Source: Deltaproteobacteria bacterium (GTDB taxonomy: Bacteria > Desulfobacterota > Syntrophia > Syntrophales > UBA5619). From it: DNA of 53,027 nucleotides. Below the pieces are notes generated by a model. That model was not told the DNA's origin. It made no database searches and saw nothing but the letters and a program-made list of their open reading frames with translations. A program made the translations under genes and the position numbers. The DNA lies in the NCBI GenBank assembly GCA_021372695.1, contig JAJFTY010000028.1:1-53027 (forward strand), written 5' to 3'. Of the stretch, positions 19,155 to 27,972 are shown piece after piece (the first letter of the stretch is position 1; the number at the start of each line of letters is the position of its first letter).

Positions 19155-19239
19155 GTTGACCGATTATTTGTATACATCACGAATCATTGATTTATTTTTG
19201 ACGGCGCCTTGGCGGAGATCCCATCGCCAAAAAGAAAAA

Positions 19240-19288
19240 TGGATCGTAAGTATCCACTTGTGGTATCCAATTGCCTAACAAGTATCCA
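19240..19288. promoter_or_regulatory. TATCCA repeats in the zra divergent region (possible activator sites)
   Basis: TATCCA occurs at 19251-19256, 19264-19269 and 19283-19288. The first copy is paired with an upstream TGGAT (TGGATCGTAAGTATCCA). The cluster is about 100-150 bases upstream of the zraP -24/-12 promoter, a usual distance for an enhancer-type activator. Binding by the adjacent ZraR-like protein is inference only. Confidence 0.35.
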
Positions 19289-19314
19289 GGCATGGGCGCA
19301 TCAGCTTCAGAGGA

Positions 19315-21144
19315 ATGGAAAAATCACGGGGAAGGGATATGAAGGAGAGGCGACGCGGCAGCAAGCTGTTCTGGGCGGTCATCCCACCCTGGCTGATCAT
19401 CGGGGCGGTGATCATTCTCGTCCCCATCTTCATCTTCATGACCCTGGAAAACATCAACCGTCAGAAGGAGCAGACCACGCGGCTCCTCCTGGAAAAGGGG
19501 GCGGCGCTGATCCGCTCTTTCGAAGCGGGCGCCAGGACCGGAATCGGGCTCAGGTGGGGCGGCTTCCAACTTCAGAAGCTCCTCATGGAGACGGCCGAGC
19601 AGCCGGACATCGACTACCTGATCGTGACCGATATCCAGGGGACCATCCTGGCCGACAGCGATCCCCTACGGATCGGGACCTCCTACGGCCAGGACCTCGA
19701 CCTGACCAAAATCGCCGGCTCCGAGAAACCCGCCTGGAGGCAGGTTCCCAACAGCGAAGGGGCCGACACCTTCGAGGTCTATCGGCGGTTTGCGCCGGCG
19801 CGAGGCCTTCCTCCCGCGTTTTTCGAGCCCTTCCCGGCGCCACCCCCCGGACCGCCTCCCCGGGGAGCCGCTGTACCGCCCCCGCCGGGTTCTCCGGGTG
19901 CACCCCCTCCGGGATCCGAGGCCCCCGCGCAGGGGCTGGTCATCTTCGTCGGCCTGAACATGGGGCCGATCGAGGCGGCCCACGAAGAGGATATCCGCCA
20001 CACGATCTGGATGGCGCTCCTCTTCCTCCTGATCGGCTCTGCGGGTATCGTCTCGCTCCTCCTCGCCCAGGGTTACCGCACCGCGCGGAGTTCACTCTCC
20101 CGGATCAAGGCCTTTTCCGACAGCCTGGTCGAGAACATGCCGATCGGCCTGATTGCGACCGACCCGGGGGGAAGGGTGACGGCATTCAACCAGACGGCCG
20201 AATCGATCCTCGGAGCCACAGCAGGGGAGGTGATCGGGAAGCCCGCCCGGGAGATCCTTCCCGGGCAATGCGGCGAGCTTTACCTGGAGGTTGCCCAGGG
20301 GCGGCGGCTCATCGAACGGGAGATCGATTGCGCCGTGGCCAGCGGCCGGACCATCCCTCTGGAGCTGATCGCGGCGACGCTCCGCGAGGAGGACGACACT
20401 CCGGCCGGCCATGTGCTTCTCTTCCGCGACATGACGGAAACGCGCCGCCTCGAAGAAGAGGTCGCCCGGAGCCGGCGCCTCGCGTCGCTCGGAAGCCTGG
20501 CCGCCGGCATTGCGCACGAAATCAGGAATCCGCTCAGTTCGATCAAGGGGTTTGCGACCTGTTTCCGGGAGCGTTACCGGGACAACCCCGAAGACCGGGA
20601 GACGGCGGAGGTGATGATCCGGGAGGTGGACCGCCTGAACCGGGTTATCACGCAGCTTCTCGAATTCGCGAGGCCGCTCACCATGGCGCGCGTCCCGGCC
20701 TCGCTTCCGGCCGTGATCCGTCACGCGCTCAGGATGGTCGAAGGCGACGCGAAGAAGAAGGGGATCGCTGTCGAAACCGATCTGGCCGAGATCGGGGAGA
20801 TTCCCCTCGACGCCGACCGGATGACCCAGGTCTTTTTGAACCTCTATCTGAACGCCATCGCCGCGATGGATGCAGGCGGCTTTCTCCGGGTCTCCCTCGC
20901 GGTGCAGGACGCCGGGACCGTCCGGGTGGCGGTCGCCGACACCGGCATCGGCATTCCCAAAGATGCGCTCCCCCGGGTTTTCGACCCCTATTTCACGACC
21001 CGGTCTTCGGGAACGGGGCTCGGGCTCGCGATCGTTCAGAAGATCGTCGAAGCCCACGGCGGGGAGGTCCATCTGGAGAGCGAACCGGGCCGCGGTACGA
21101 CGGCCGTCATTCTCCTGCCGACCGGAACGGAAACGAAAGGGTGA
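19315..21144 (+). CDS. zraS: ZraS-like membrane sensor histidine kinase
   Basis: 609 residues: TM1 about 22-42, a periplasmic domain about 43-228, TM2 about 230-252, a PAS domain about 265-375, HisKA with the acceptor His401 in AAGIAHEIRNPL, and a HATPase domain (ADTGIGIP, GTGLGLAIV). The periplasmic part ends in an unusual Pro/Gly-rich stretch (about 166-205). It phosphorylates the next gene product; the neighbouring zraP suggests a zinc or envelope-stress cue. An alternative ATG at 19339 has a comparable purine-rich site, so the start is uncertain by eight codons. Confidence 0.87.
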   Translation: MEKSRGRDMKERRRGSKLFWAVIPPWLIIGAVIILVPIFIFMTLENINRQKEQTTRLLLEKGAALIRSFEAGARTGIGLRWGGFQLQKLLMETAEQPDIDYLIVTDIQGTILADSDPLRIGTSYGQDLDLTKIAGSEKPAWRQVPNSEGADTFEVYRRFAPARGLPPAFFEPFPAPPPGPPPRGAAVPPPPGSPGAPPPGSEAPAQGLVIFVGLNMGPIEAAHEEDIRHTIWMALLFLLIGSAGIVSLLLAQGYRTARSSLSRIKAFSDSLVENMPIGLIATDPGGRVTAFNQTAESILGATAGEVIGKPAREILPGQCGELYLEVAQGRRLIEREIDCAVASGRTIPLELIAATLREEDDTPAGHVLLFRDMTETRRLEEEVARSRRLASLGSLAAGIAHEIRNPLSSIKGFATCFRERYRDNPEDRETAEVMIREVDRLNRVITQLLEFARPLTMARVPASLPAVIRHALRMVEGDAKKKGIAVETDLAEIGEIPLDADRMTQVFLNLYLNAIAAMDAGGFLRVSLAVQDAGTVRVAVADTGIGIPKDALPRVFDPYFTTRSSGTGLGLAIVQKIVEAHGGEVHLESEPGRGTTAVILLPTGTETKG

Positions 21145-21151
21145 TTTATTC

Positions 21152-22606
21152 ATGAAGGCAATCCGTACCATTCTCGTGGCGGACGATGACCTGGCCCACC
21201 GGACGATGCTCCGGACGCTCCTCTCCGGCTGGGGCTATGCGATCACGGAGGCGGACGACGGCGGGAGCGCCGTCGCCGCGGTGCAGAGCCGGCCCTTCGA
21301 CCTGATCCTGATGGACATCCGGATGATCAAGGTTTCGGGCCTCGAGGCGCTTGCCGAGATCAAGGCCTTCAACCCCTCCATCCCTGTCGTCATCATGACG
21401 GCCTACGCCTCCGTGGAGACGGCGGTGGAAGCGCTGAAGTCGGGGGCCTACGACTACCTGACCAAGCCGCTCGATTTCGACGAGCTCCGCCTCACCCTGG
21501 AGCGGGCCATGGAGCACAGCCGCCTGAAGGAGGAGAATCTCCTCCTGAAGGAGAGCCTGGGCGACCGCTTCGACCGGCGGAACATGATCGGCCGCTCCGC
21601 CGCCATGGTCAGGCTCCTGGACACCGCGGCCCAGGTAGCCCCCTCGGAGGCGACGGTTCTCATCACCGGGGAGTCGGGAACGGGCAAGGAGATGATCGCC
21701 GGGCTCATCCACTTCAACAGCCTCCGGAAGGAGGGGCCATTCGTCAAGGTCAACTGCGCGGCGATCACCGAGACCCTCTTGGAGTCGGAACTCTTCGGCC
21801 ATGAGAAGGGGGCATTCACCGGGGCCGACCGGCGCCGCGAAGGGAAGTTCCGCCAGGCGGACGGGGGGACTCTCTTTCTCGACGAGGTGAGCGAGATGTC
21901 GCTCGGCATGCAGGTCAAGCTGCTGCGCGTTATCCAGGAGCGGGAAGTCACCCGCGTGGGCGGCGAGGAGGTGATCGCGGTCGATGTCCGTCTGATCGCG
22001 GCAACGAACCGCGATCTGCTCAGAGAGATCGCCGCCGGACGGTTCCGGGAGGATCTCTTCTACCGCCTGAACGTGGTCACGCTCCGCGTGCCGCCTCTCC
22101 GCGAGAGGATCGAGGACATCCCGCTCCTCGCCCAGGATTTCCTCGTGCGCTTTGCCGAGAAGAACCACAAGACGATCCGGGGGTTCACCCCGCAGGCCAT
22201 GGACCGGCTGCTCCGCCACCCCTGGCCGGGCAACGTCCGGGAATTGATGAACGCGGTCGAACGCGGGGTCGTCCTCTCCCGGGGCGAATACCTCGGCGAG
22301 GAGGAGCTCTCGCTCCTCACTCCGGAACCGTCCGCCGCCGGACCGGCGCCCCCTCCCTCGCCCGCCTCCGCGGGGATCGCCGGGGCCGCGCCGCTCCCCG
22401 TCGACCCGGCCGGGGCAACGGCGACTCCGGGCCAGACGGCCGCGGGAACGAACGCCGGAACCGCCGAATCCCTCGAACAGGTCGAGCGGGAGACGATTCT
22501 CCGGACGCTTGCCGCGGCCGGCGGCAACAAGAGCGAAGCCGCGCGCCGCCTCGGCATCACCCGGCGGACCCTCCACCAGAAGCTCCGGAAATACGGGATG
22601 ATGTGA
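21152..22606 (+). CDS. zraR: ZraR-like sigma-54-dependent response regulator
   Basis: 484 residues: receiver domain with acceptor Asp55 (LILMDIRM), AAA+ domain with Walker A GESGTGKE and the sigma-54 contact loop GAFTGA, a Pro/Ala-rich linker (about 405-440) and a Fis-type helix-turn-helix (NKSEAARRLGITRRTLHQKL) at the C terminus. The open frame continues upstream into zraS, but the ATG at 21152, eight bases after the zraS stop and behind AAAGGGTG, begins a complete receiver domain. It is expected to activate the -24/-12 promoter of zraP and possibly its own operon. Confidence 0.9.
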   Translation: MKAIRTILVADDDLAHRTMLRTLLSGWGYAITEADDGGSAVAAVQSRPFDLILMDIRMIKVSGLEALAEIKAFNPSIPVVIMTAYASVETAVEALKSGAYDYLTKPLDFDELRLTLERAMEHSRLKEENLLLKESLGDRFDRRNMIGRSAAMVRLLDTAAQVAPSEATVLITGESGTGKEMIAGLIHFNSLRKEGPFVKVNCAAITETLLESELFGHEKGAFTGADRRREGKFRQADGGTLFLDEVSEMSLGMQVKLLRVIQEREVTRVGGEEVIAVDVRLIAATNRDLLREIAAGRFREDLFYRLNVVTLRVPPLRERIEDIPLLAQDFLVRFAEKNHKTIRGFTPQAMDRLLRHPWPGNVRELMNAVERGVVLSRGEYLGEEELSLLTPEPSAAGPAPPPSPASAGIAGAAPLPVDPAGATATPGQTAAGTNAGTAESLEQVERETILRTLAAAGGNKSEAARRLGITRRTLHQKLRKYGMM

Positions 22607-22797
22607 ACCGCCGCCCCGGCCATCCTTTCCCGGTTTCAGCGGGAAAACCGGCCGTTCCGGACCGATCCGCCGCTCGCGCTCCCGGACGGTGGGGCGCCCA
22701 CAAAGCGGTTTGCAAACCCGCACCGTCGTGATAAAGGGCGGACACGAATCATCGGGAGAGACAACCGGGGAATCGGATCCCGGACGCGCGCGGAGGG

Positions 22798-23283
22798 ATG
22801 AGGATTTTCGAAGGTCTCAAGGAAAGGGGTTTTTCAAGCTTGTCACAGGTGGGAAGAAATATCGATGCGTTCTGTACGCGGTGCCAGCTCACCCTGGCCC
22901 ACATCGTCCTGTATGAGGTGGGGGGGCGGATCGGCGGCGTGAAGTGCAAGACCTGCGGGGCCGAGCACCGTTTTCGGGGACCGGCGCCGGAAAAGGGGCG
23001 CCCGGTTCCGGCCCTTCGGCGGAGCGGTTCGGCGCCTGCGGCCCGGACACGGACGGTCCGCCCGGCCGACGCGAGGCAGTGGGAGGCGCGAAATGCGGCG
23101 ATCACGCCGGACGTCGTCATCTGGGATTACCGAATCACGGAGCGCTACGAGAAGGGCGACGTGATCAACCACCCGACCTTCGGCCGCGGCTTCGTCGAAT
23201 CGATCGCGGGAGACGGGATGGAGGTCCTCTTCGGGGAGGGGAGGAAACGAATGGCGATGAACCGCCCGGAGACCGGGTCATGA
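22798..23283 (+). CDS. Hypothetical zinc-ribbon protein
   Basis: 161 residues, family not recognised. Residues about 22-60 contain two CxxC pairs (CTRC ... CKTC) that look like a zinc ribbon. A low-complexity Arg/Ala/Pro linker follows. The C-terminal part (EKGDVINHPTFGRGFVESI ... VLFGEGRKRMAMN) resembles a small SH3-like beta barrel such as those of CarD/Tudor-type modules; this is only an impression. The first ATG sits one base from GGAGGG, so a start inside, such as a GTG near codon 18, is possible. Its stop overlaps the MFS start (ATGA). Confidence 0.65.
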   Translation: MRIFEGLKERGFSSLSQVGRNIDAFCTRCQLTLAHIVLYEVGGRIGGVKCKTCGAEHRFRGPAPEKGRPVPALRRSGSAPAARTRTVRPADARQWEARNAAITPDVVIWDYRITERYEKGDVINHPTFGRGFVESIAGDGMEVLFGEGRKRMAMNRPETGS

Positions 23284-24461
23284 CCGACGACTCCCTCTCC
23301 CGGAAGTCTCAGATGTTCCTGCTTTCTCTCCTGACGGGCATTTTTTTCTTCAACATGCTGCTCCGGGTCATCCTGGCGCCGCTCATGCCGGTCATCGAAG
23401 GGGAACTCGGCCTCAACCACGCCATTTCGGGCAGCCTCTTCATGATGATCGCTCTGGGCGTTTCCGCCGGGCTTTTCGGCTCGGGGTTCGTCTCATCGAG
23501 GCTCATGCACCGGCGGACGATCGTGATTTCCGCCGTGGTCGGGGGCTGCGCCTTCTTCTTCATCGCGGCGAGCGAAAGCCTCTGGGCGATCCGCTTCGGC
23601 CTCGTCTTCCTGGGACTCGCCACCGGTCTCTACCTCCCCTCGGGAGCCACGACCATCACCGCCGCGATTCCGCCGACCCACTGGGGGAAGGCGTTCGCCT
23701 TCCACGAGTTCGCCCCCACCCTCTCCTTCATCCTCGCTCCGTTCATCGTCGAGGCGCTCCTTCTGGTCTGCGGCTGGCAGCAGATCCTCATCCTGATCGG
23801 CGCCGCGTCCCTGATTCTGGGGCTGGTGTTTTCCCGCCTGAAACCCGGCGGGAATTTCAAGGGCGAGGCCCCCACCCTCGGCAACATCCGCCTGCTGGCC
23901 GCGAAGCCCGCCTTCTGGATCATGGGCCTTCTCTTTGCGCTCGCGATCAGCTCCACGATCGGCCTGTACAGCATGATGCCGCTCTATCTGGTTTCCGAGC
24001 GCGGGATCGACCGGGAGCTCGCCAACACGCTGATCGGCCTCTCCCGGGTCCCGCTCTTCGTCATGGCCCTGGTTTCCGGCTGGATCTCGGACCGGATCGG
24101 CCCGAAGCCGATGATCACCGCTGTCATGCTCTTCATCGGGCTGATGACGATCCTCCTCGGCCTGCTTCCCGGCCGCTGGGTGCTCCTGATGGTGTTCCTC
24201 CAGCCCATGCTGACGGTCTGCTTCTTCCCCGCCGGCTTCACGATCCTCTCCCGGATCCTGCCGCAGGGCGGCCGGAACCTCTCCGTTTCGCTCACGATGC
24301 TGATCGCCTACCCCTTCGGCGGCGGGCTGACGCCGACGATCCTCGGGATCTTCGGCGACCGGGGGGCCTTCGGCACGGCCTTCATCCTCGTGGGGAGTCT
24401 GACGATGCTGAGTGTTCTCCTGCTGCCCCGCCTGATCCTGACGGATGAAAAGAAGAGCTGA
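23280..24461 (+). CDS. Major facilitator superfamily transporter
   Basis: 393 residues with about 12 hydrophobic segments, an N-half motif-A-like loop (GFVSSRLMHRR) and its C-half counterpart (SGWISDRIGPKP). The start ATG overlaps the previous stop by four bases, so expression is coupled to the zinc-ribbon protein. The frame is also open upstream in another reading of that gene, which is rejected. The substrate is unknown; relatives include nitrate/nitrite, cyanate and organic acid carriers. Confidence 0.85.
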   Translation: MTDDSLSRKSQMFLLSLLTGIFFFNMLLRVILAPLMPVIEGELGLNHAISGSLFMMIALGVSAGLFGSGFVSSRLMHRRTIVISAVVGGCAFFFIAASESLWAIRFGLVFLGLATGLYLPSGATTITAAIPPTHWGKAFAFHEFAPTLSFILAPFIVEALLLVCGWQQILILIGAASLILGLVFSRLKPGGNFKGEAPTLGNIRLLAAKPAFWIMGLLFALAISSTIGLYSMMPLYLVSERGIDRELANTLIGLSRVPLFVMALVSGWISDRIGPKPMITAVMLFIGLMTILLGLLPGRWVLLMVFLQPMLTVCFFPAGFTILSRILPQGGRNLSVSLTMLIAYPFGGGLTPTILGIFGDRGAFGTAFILVGSLTMLSVLLLPRLILTDEKKS

Positions 24462-24549
24462 CAGCGTGCCGACTTTTTTGCGCACTGTGGAAAATAAGCT
24501 TCCCGTGTCCGGCGGCAGATGCCACGGACGGAAGCTCCGGTTCGTTTTT

Positions 24550-25533
24550 TCAGGGATGGATTTGTGCAAACCGGTAGAGGCCGTTATGCCTCTCCCGACG
24601 GATGAATCCTTCGTGCTCCAGCTGGATGAGATGGATATAGGACTCGTTCAGGGCGAGCAACCGGTCGAAGGGGGAGTCGATCTCCCCGAAGATGAACCGG
24701 GATACCTCGTAGCTGCTCCGCGGCCCGTCTGCGAGCGCCTGGAGGGCGAGTCCAGATCTTTCGCGGTGGTGCTCCCGCATGGCGGCGATCCTCCCGGTCA
24801 GATCGGAAAAAGGGCGGCCGTGGGCCGGGAAGACCATCCCGACCGGCAGCGCCTCGACCCGGGCCAGGGAGGAGAGGAAGCTCTCCAGGGGCCGGAAGGC
24901 CGGCTCTGCCAGATCGGGGCTGAGGTTCGGCGTGATGTGGGGTAGGATGTGGTCCCCCGCGATCAGGAAGCGCTCTTCGGGCAGGAAGAGTGAAAGGTGG
25001 CCGCGGCTGTGGCCCGCGGTTCCTACGACCTCGACGGGCCTGCCGCCGGCGGTCAGACGGTCCCCGTCGGCAAGGCTGCCTGCCGCATGGAAAGGCGTCG
25101 TGGCAGTGCGGAATGCGGAAAACGCCCGGCTCACCATCTCCATCGTCCCGTCGTCGAGGCCGTTTTCCAGTACGAAATCCCTCAGGCGCCCGATGCGCTC
25201 CTCATGCCGGGCAAGGCCGCTGAGGGTCCGCTCCTCGATCGCCGAAAGATAGACGGATGCGCCGGAACGGTCCGCGATGATACCGGCGAGACCGCAGTGG
25301 TCCATGTGAAAATGGGTGACCCAGATGCGGCGGCACGCCTCGACCTTGAGCCCGATCTCGGCAAGCGATGATTCCAGCGCCGGCAGGACCCCCGGCAGGT
25401 TGGGGCCGGTATCGATCAGCGTGAAGCCGCTCCCTTCCGGAAAGGCAAAAACATTGACATGCTTCAGGCGAAACGGCATCGGAAGCGTGATCATCACGAT
25501 CCCGTCCGCAACTGCGCGAATTCCCGTCTTCAT
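24550..25533 (-). CDS. MBL-fold metallo-hydrolase with C-terminal winged helix
   Basis: About 327 residues. The metal-binding signature HFHMDHCG and later histidines (AGHSRGH, AGDH, PAHG) are complete, as in beta-lactamase-fold hydrolases of the LACTB2/glyoxalase II type. The last ~80 residues look like a winged-helix domain (SSYEVSRFIFGE ... LEHEGFIRRE). The ATG at 25533 has AGGAG six bases upstream; an ATG at 25557 overlaps the upstream stop. It follows the aminotransferase in the same direction. Substrate unknown. Confidence 0.85.
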   Translation of the reverse strand: MKTGIRAVADGIVMITLPMPFRLKHVNVFAFPEGSGFTLIDTGPNLPGVLPALESSLAEIGLKVEACRRIWVTHFHMDHCGLAGIIADRSGASVYLSAIEERTLSGLARHEERIGRLRDFVLENGLDDGTMEMVSRAFSAFRTATTPFHAAGSLADGDRLTAGGRPVEVVGTAGHSRGHLSLFLPEERFLIAGDHILPHITPNLSPDLAEPAFRPLESFLSSLARVEALPVGMVFPAHGRPFSDLTGRIAAMREHHRERSGLALQALADGPRSSYEVSRFIFGEIDSPFDRLLALNESYIHLIQLEHEGFIRRERHNGLYRFAQIHP

Positions 25534-25556
25534 CGACTTCTCCTCTCCGGCTCCCA

Positions 25557-26858
25557 TCAGGCCGATTCCACGTAGGCGACGATCATCTCGGCGAGCGTGC
25601 GGACCACGTGCTCGAACTTCGCCTCGTCCCGGTCGAGGAGCGTCATCCGGAAACCGGGAAGAGCAGTAAAGAAGGAGGTGAGCGGAATCACGCAGATTCC
25701 CGTCGCAGCCAGGAGGTAATAGACGAAGCGTTTGTCGGCTTCGATCGGCTCCGCCACGAGCCCCTCGATGTATCCGCGGACGTCATCCTGAAGGATCGGG
25801 AGCTTCTGGCGATTGTTGAGCACCGCCTCGTTGAAGACGACCGTCATGTAGAACGCGCCGCAGGTCCGGTTCACCATCACGTAGGGGAGGTCCTTGAGGA
25901 GCCCGTAGGCGATGTTGGAGAGCTTTTCGTAGTGGCGGAGCCTTTCCTGCAGGTAGGGCTGGTACTCGGGGTGGGTCATGATCCGGGGGATCGCCATCTG
26001 CGGGAGGGTCGTCGAGCAGACCTCCGACATCTTCTGGGTCAGGATGGCATCGATGTAGCGGGCAAAGGTCTCATCCTTGTCGGCATTGTAGATCTCCATC
26101 CATCCGCAGCGGGCGCCGGGCCAGGGGAACTCCTTGGAGATTCCCTTCATGCTGATGCCCGGAACATCGCCGACGATGTCGGAGAGCGGAACGGTCTTCT
26201 TCCCGTTGAAGATGATGTTATGGTAGGTCTCGTCGAAAATCAGGAAGAGGTCGTAGCGGCGGGCGATGTCGACGATCCTGAGGAGCGTCTCCTCCGGATA
26301 GACATAGCCGGTCGGATTGTCCGGATTGATGACGAGGATGCCGACGATCGCCTTGTGGCTCTTCACCTTCCGCTCCAGCTCGTTGATGTCCGGAGACCAG
26401 TCGCAATAGGGGTTCATGCGGTAGGTGTTCGGCGGAAAGGAGGCGTGGTGAACCTCCGCGAGCAGGTGGGTGGAGTAGGTCGGCTCCGGCATGATGATCC
26501 GGACGTCGAGGCGAATCGCGCTGTAGGCGCGGGCGATGGCATCGCCCAAGCCGTTGAAGAAGATGATATCCTGCGGCGTGATCTGCACCCTTCCCCGGCC
26601 GTTGACCCTCTCGGCCAGGAATTCGCAGGTCTCGGCGATCCCTTTCGTCGGGGAGTAGCCGTAGGTTCTATCTTCGCGCAGCAGATCGGCGAGGACCTCC
26701 CGCATCCACTCCGGAACCTTCTCGCCCTTCTGCACGGGATCGCCGATGTTCTCCCAGATGACGTCCACGCCTGACTGCTTCAACCGGTTGGCAACGTTTA
26801 CGATATGGCGGATCTCATAGACGAGACCGCTTCCGCTCTTGGCAATATCGAACCTCAT
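25557..26858 (-). CDS. Pyridoxal-phosphate aminotransferase (class I/II)
   Basis: 433 residues, fold-type I. Visible features are GDPVQKGEKVP near residue 40, the NPDNPTGYVYP block near 185, DETYHNIIF and the PLP lysine in SMKGISKEFPWPGARCGW. AlaA-like or aspartate/alanine aminotransferases are the closest recognisable types, but the amino donor is not fixed by the sequence. GAGG lies five bases before the ATG. It is followed by the MBL hydrolase, whose possible first start overlaps its stop. Confidence 0.88.
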   Translation of the reverse strand: MRFDIAKSGSGLVYEIRHIVNVANRLKQSGVDVIWENIGDPVQKGEKVPEWMREVLADLLREDRTYGYSPTKGIAETCEFLAERVNGRGRVQITPQDIIFFNGLGDAIARAYSAIRLDVRIIMPEPTYSTHLLAEVHHASFPPNTYRMNPYCDWSPDINELERKVKSHKAIVGILVINPDNPTGYVYPEETLLRIVDIARRYDLFLIFDETYHNIIFNGKKTVPLSDIVGDVPGISMKGISKEFPWPGARCGWMEIYNADKDETFARYIDAILTQKMSEVCSTTLPQMAIPRIMTHPEYQPYLQERLRHYEKLSNIAYGLLKDLPYVMVNRTCGAFYMTVVFNEAVLNNRQKLPILQDDVRGYIEGLVAEPIEADKRFVYYLLAATGICVIPLTSFFTALPGFRMTLLDRDEAKFEHVVRTLAEMIVAYVESA

Positions 26859-26962
26859 GGATACCTCATGACAACAGGTGATACGTAAAATAATTTTTGG
26901 TCCATAGACCTTCTTGCACCGGTTGTCCAGTCTTTTTCGCCTCGCAGTGACTGCGCGGCTCC

Positions 26963-27005
26963 AAAAAAAACCGGCCGAACATTTCTGTTCGACCGGTCTT
27001 TTTTT
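26963..27005 (-). terminator. Terminator of the small lipoprotein gene
   Basis: CCGGCCGAACA (26971-26981) pairs with TGTTCGACCGG (26986-26996) with one mismatch. Eight A on the left and TCTTTTTTT on the right make it usable in both directions. It lies 19-60 bases after the lipoprotein stop on the minus strand. Confidence 0.85.
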
Positions 27006-27023
27006 GTACAGTGGAAACTTCTC

Positions 27024-27233
27024 TTACTTCGCCGGTGCAGCAGGGGCAGCCGGAGCTGCGGGGGCCGCCGGAGCAGCGGGTGTAGCCTCGGGAGCCGGGG
27101 CAGGCGCGGGAGCCGCGGCCGGAGCAGCCGTCTCAGCGGGCTTCTGCTCTTCGGCTTTCTTGCACCCGACAACTGCGAAGGATAACGCCGCTACGAAAAA
27201 CAGAGAAATAAGGACAGCAAGTATCTTCTTCAT
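27024..27233 (-). CDS. Small Pro/Ala-rich lipoprotein
   Basis: 69 residues. A lipoprotein signal peptide ends in the lipobox FAVVGC (Cys24) followed by KKAEEQKP. The rest is a run of Pro-Ala repeats (APAP and PAAPAA units) without a folded domain. It has its own strong ribosome site (AGGAGGTGCCCAG before the ATG), its own promoter and its own terminator, so it is probably well expressed. Function unknown. Confidence 0.75.
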   Translation of the reverse strand: MKKILAVLISLFFVAALSFAVVGCKKAEEQKPAETAAPAAAPAPAPAPEATPAAPAAPAAPAAPAAPAK

Positions 27234-27291
27234 CTGGGCACCTCCTTTCTAAAGATGGTTGTTCTGAGGGTAGTCCCTCGAATCACGGGCT

Positions 27292-27342
27292 TAAATAAAT
27301 GACAATTTATCTCTTGTCAAGAGAATTTTGTCATTATATGAG
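27292..27342. promoter_or_regulatory. Back-to-back promoters sharing a palindrome
   Basis: The perfect palindrome TCTCTTGTCAAGAGA (27310-27324) contains two overlapping -35 boxes. On the plus strand TTGTCA (27314-27319) is 17 bases from TATGAG (27337-27342). On the minus strand TTGACA (27315-27320) is 17 bases from TATTTA (27292-27297). A wider TGACAA...TTGTCA symmetry surrounds it. The plus promoter would serve the hypothetical gene and bioYMN, the minus promoter the lipoprotein. A regulator bound here could switch both. Confidence 0.6.
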
Positions 27343-27449
27343 TATGTTCAGCTCCGGGGGGCCATTTTCCCGGAAAAACGGCTTCCAAAGTGCGCCGGCT
27401 TCCCGCCCGAGGAGACGCCGGAGGGGAAGCCAAAGAGGAGAAGAGCCGA

Positions 27450-27911
27450 ATGCTGCGAGTGGTGGATGTCCTGCCCGGCAGGGAAGAGATCAAGAGCTCC
27501 GGGCTGACCGTGAAGGATTTCCGGATCGACCCGGATGCGTACGGTCATTTCGTCGACCAATACCACCGGGACTATCTCGCCTTCGAACGTGGATGCGCCG
27601 ACGGAGGCCCGACGACGGCGGCATCGGCGGACAGGGAGTCCGCCGGCCGGAGATCCGCACCGGAGGCTACCTCCATCGATGCCTTCGACCATAGCCGTCC
27701 TCCTTACCACTACCACAAGGGCATCATCTACCGCTACCGGATCGATCCCGCGGGTCCGGCAGAACGGCCGATCATCCTGGAGAGTGTGGAGAGGAGCGAG
27801 ATCACTGGATCGCTTCTCGGAGTCCCTTTCACGTCCCATCATCGCAGCCTGTTGATGCGGCTCTGCCTCTGGATTGGAGAATGGCTCGGCGCGCGGGCGG
27901 AAAAGAGTTGA
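27450..27911 (+). CDS. Hypothetical protein upstream of bioY
   Basis: About 153 residues starting at an ATG nine bases after AGGAG; the open frame begins further up at 27390 without a good site. Family not recognised. It has no signal peptide or membrane segment. The middle (about 50-70) is low-complexity Ala/Ser/Arg. The second half has YHYHKGIIYRYRID and IILESVERSEITGSLLG, which read like a beta-rich domain. It ends 61 bases before bioY in the same direction and may share its transcript. Confidence 0.6.
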   Translation: MLRVVDVLPGREEIKSSGLTVKDFRIDPDAYGHFVDQYHRDYLAFERGCADGGPTTAASADRESAGRRSAPEATSIDAFDHSRPPYHYHKGIIYRYRIDPAGPAERPIILESVERSEITGSLLGVPFTSHHRSLLMRLCLWIGEWLGARAEKS

Positions 27912-27972
27912 AAGGCCTGTGGACACGAAGTATGTTCGCGGCACTGCGGCGAGGAAAGGGGAGGAAGAAGAA

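Noticed and set aside
19262..19277. Second sigma-54 promoter for zraS (TGGTATCC...TTGCC)
   Set aside because: The GG-to-GC spacing is one base too short, which normally abolishes sigma-54 recognition.
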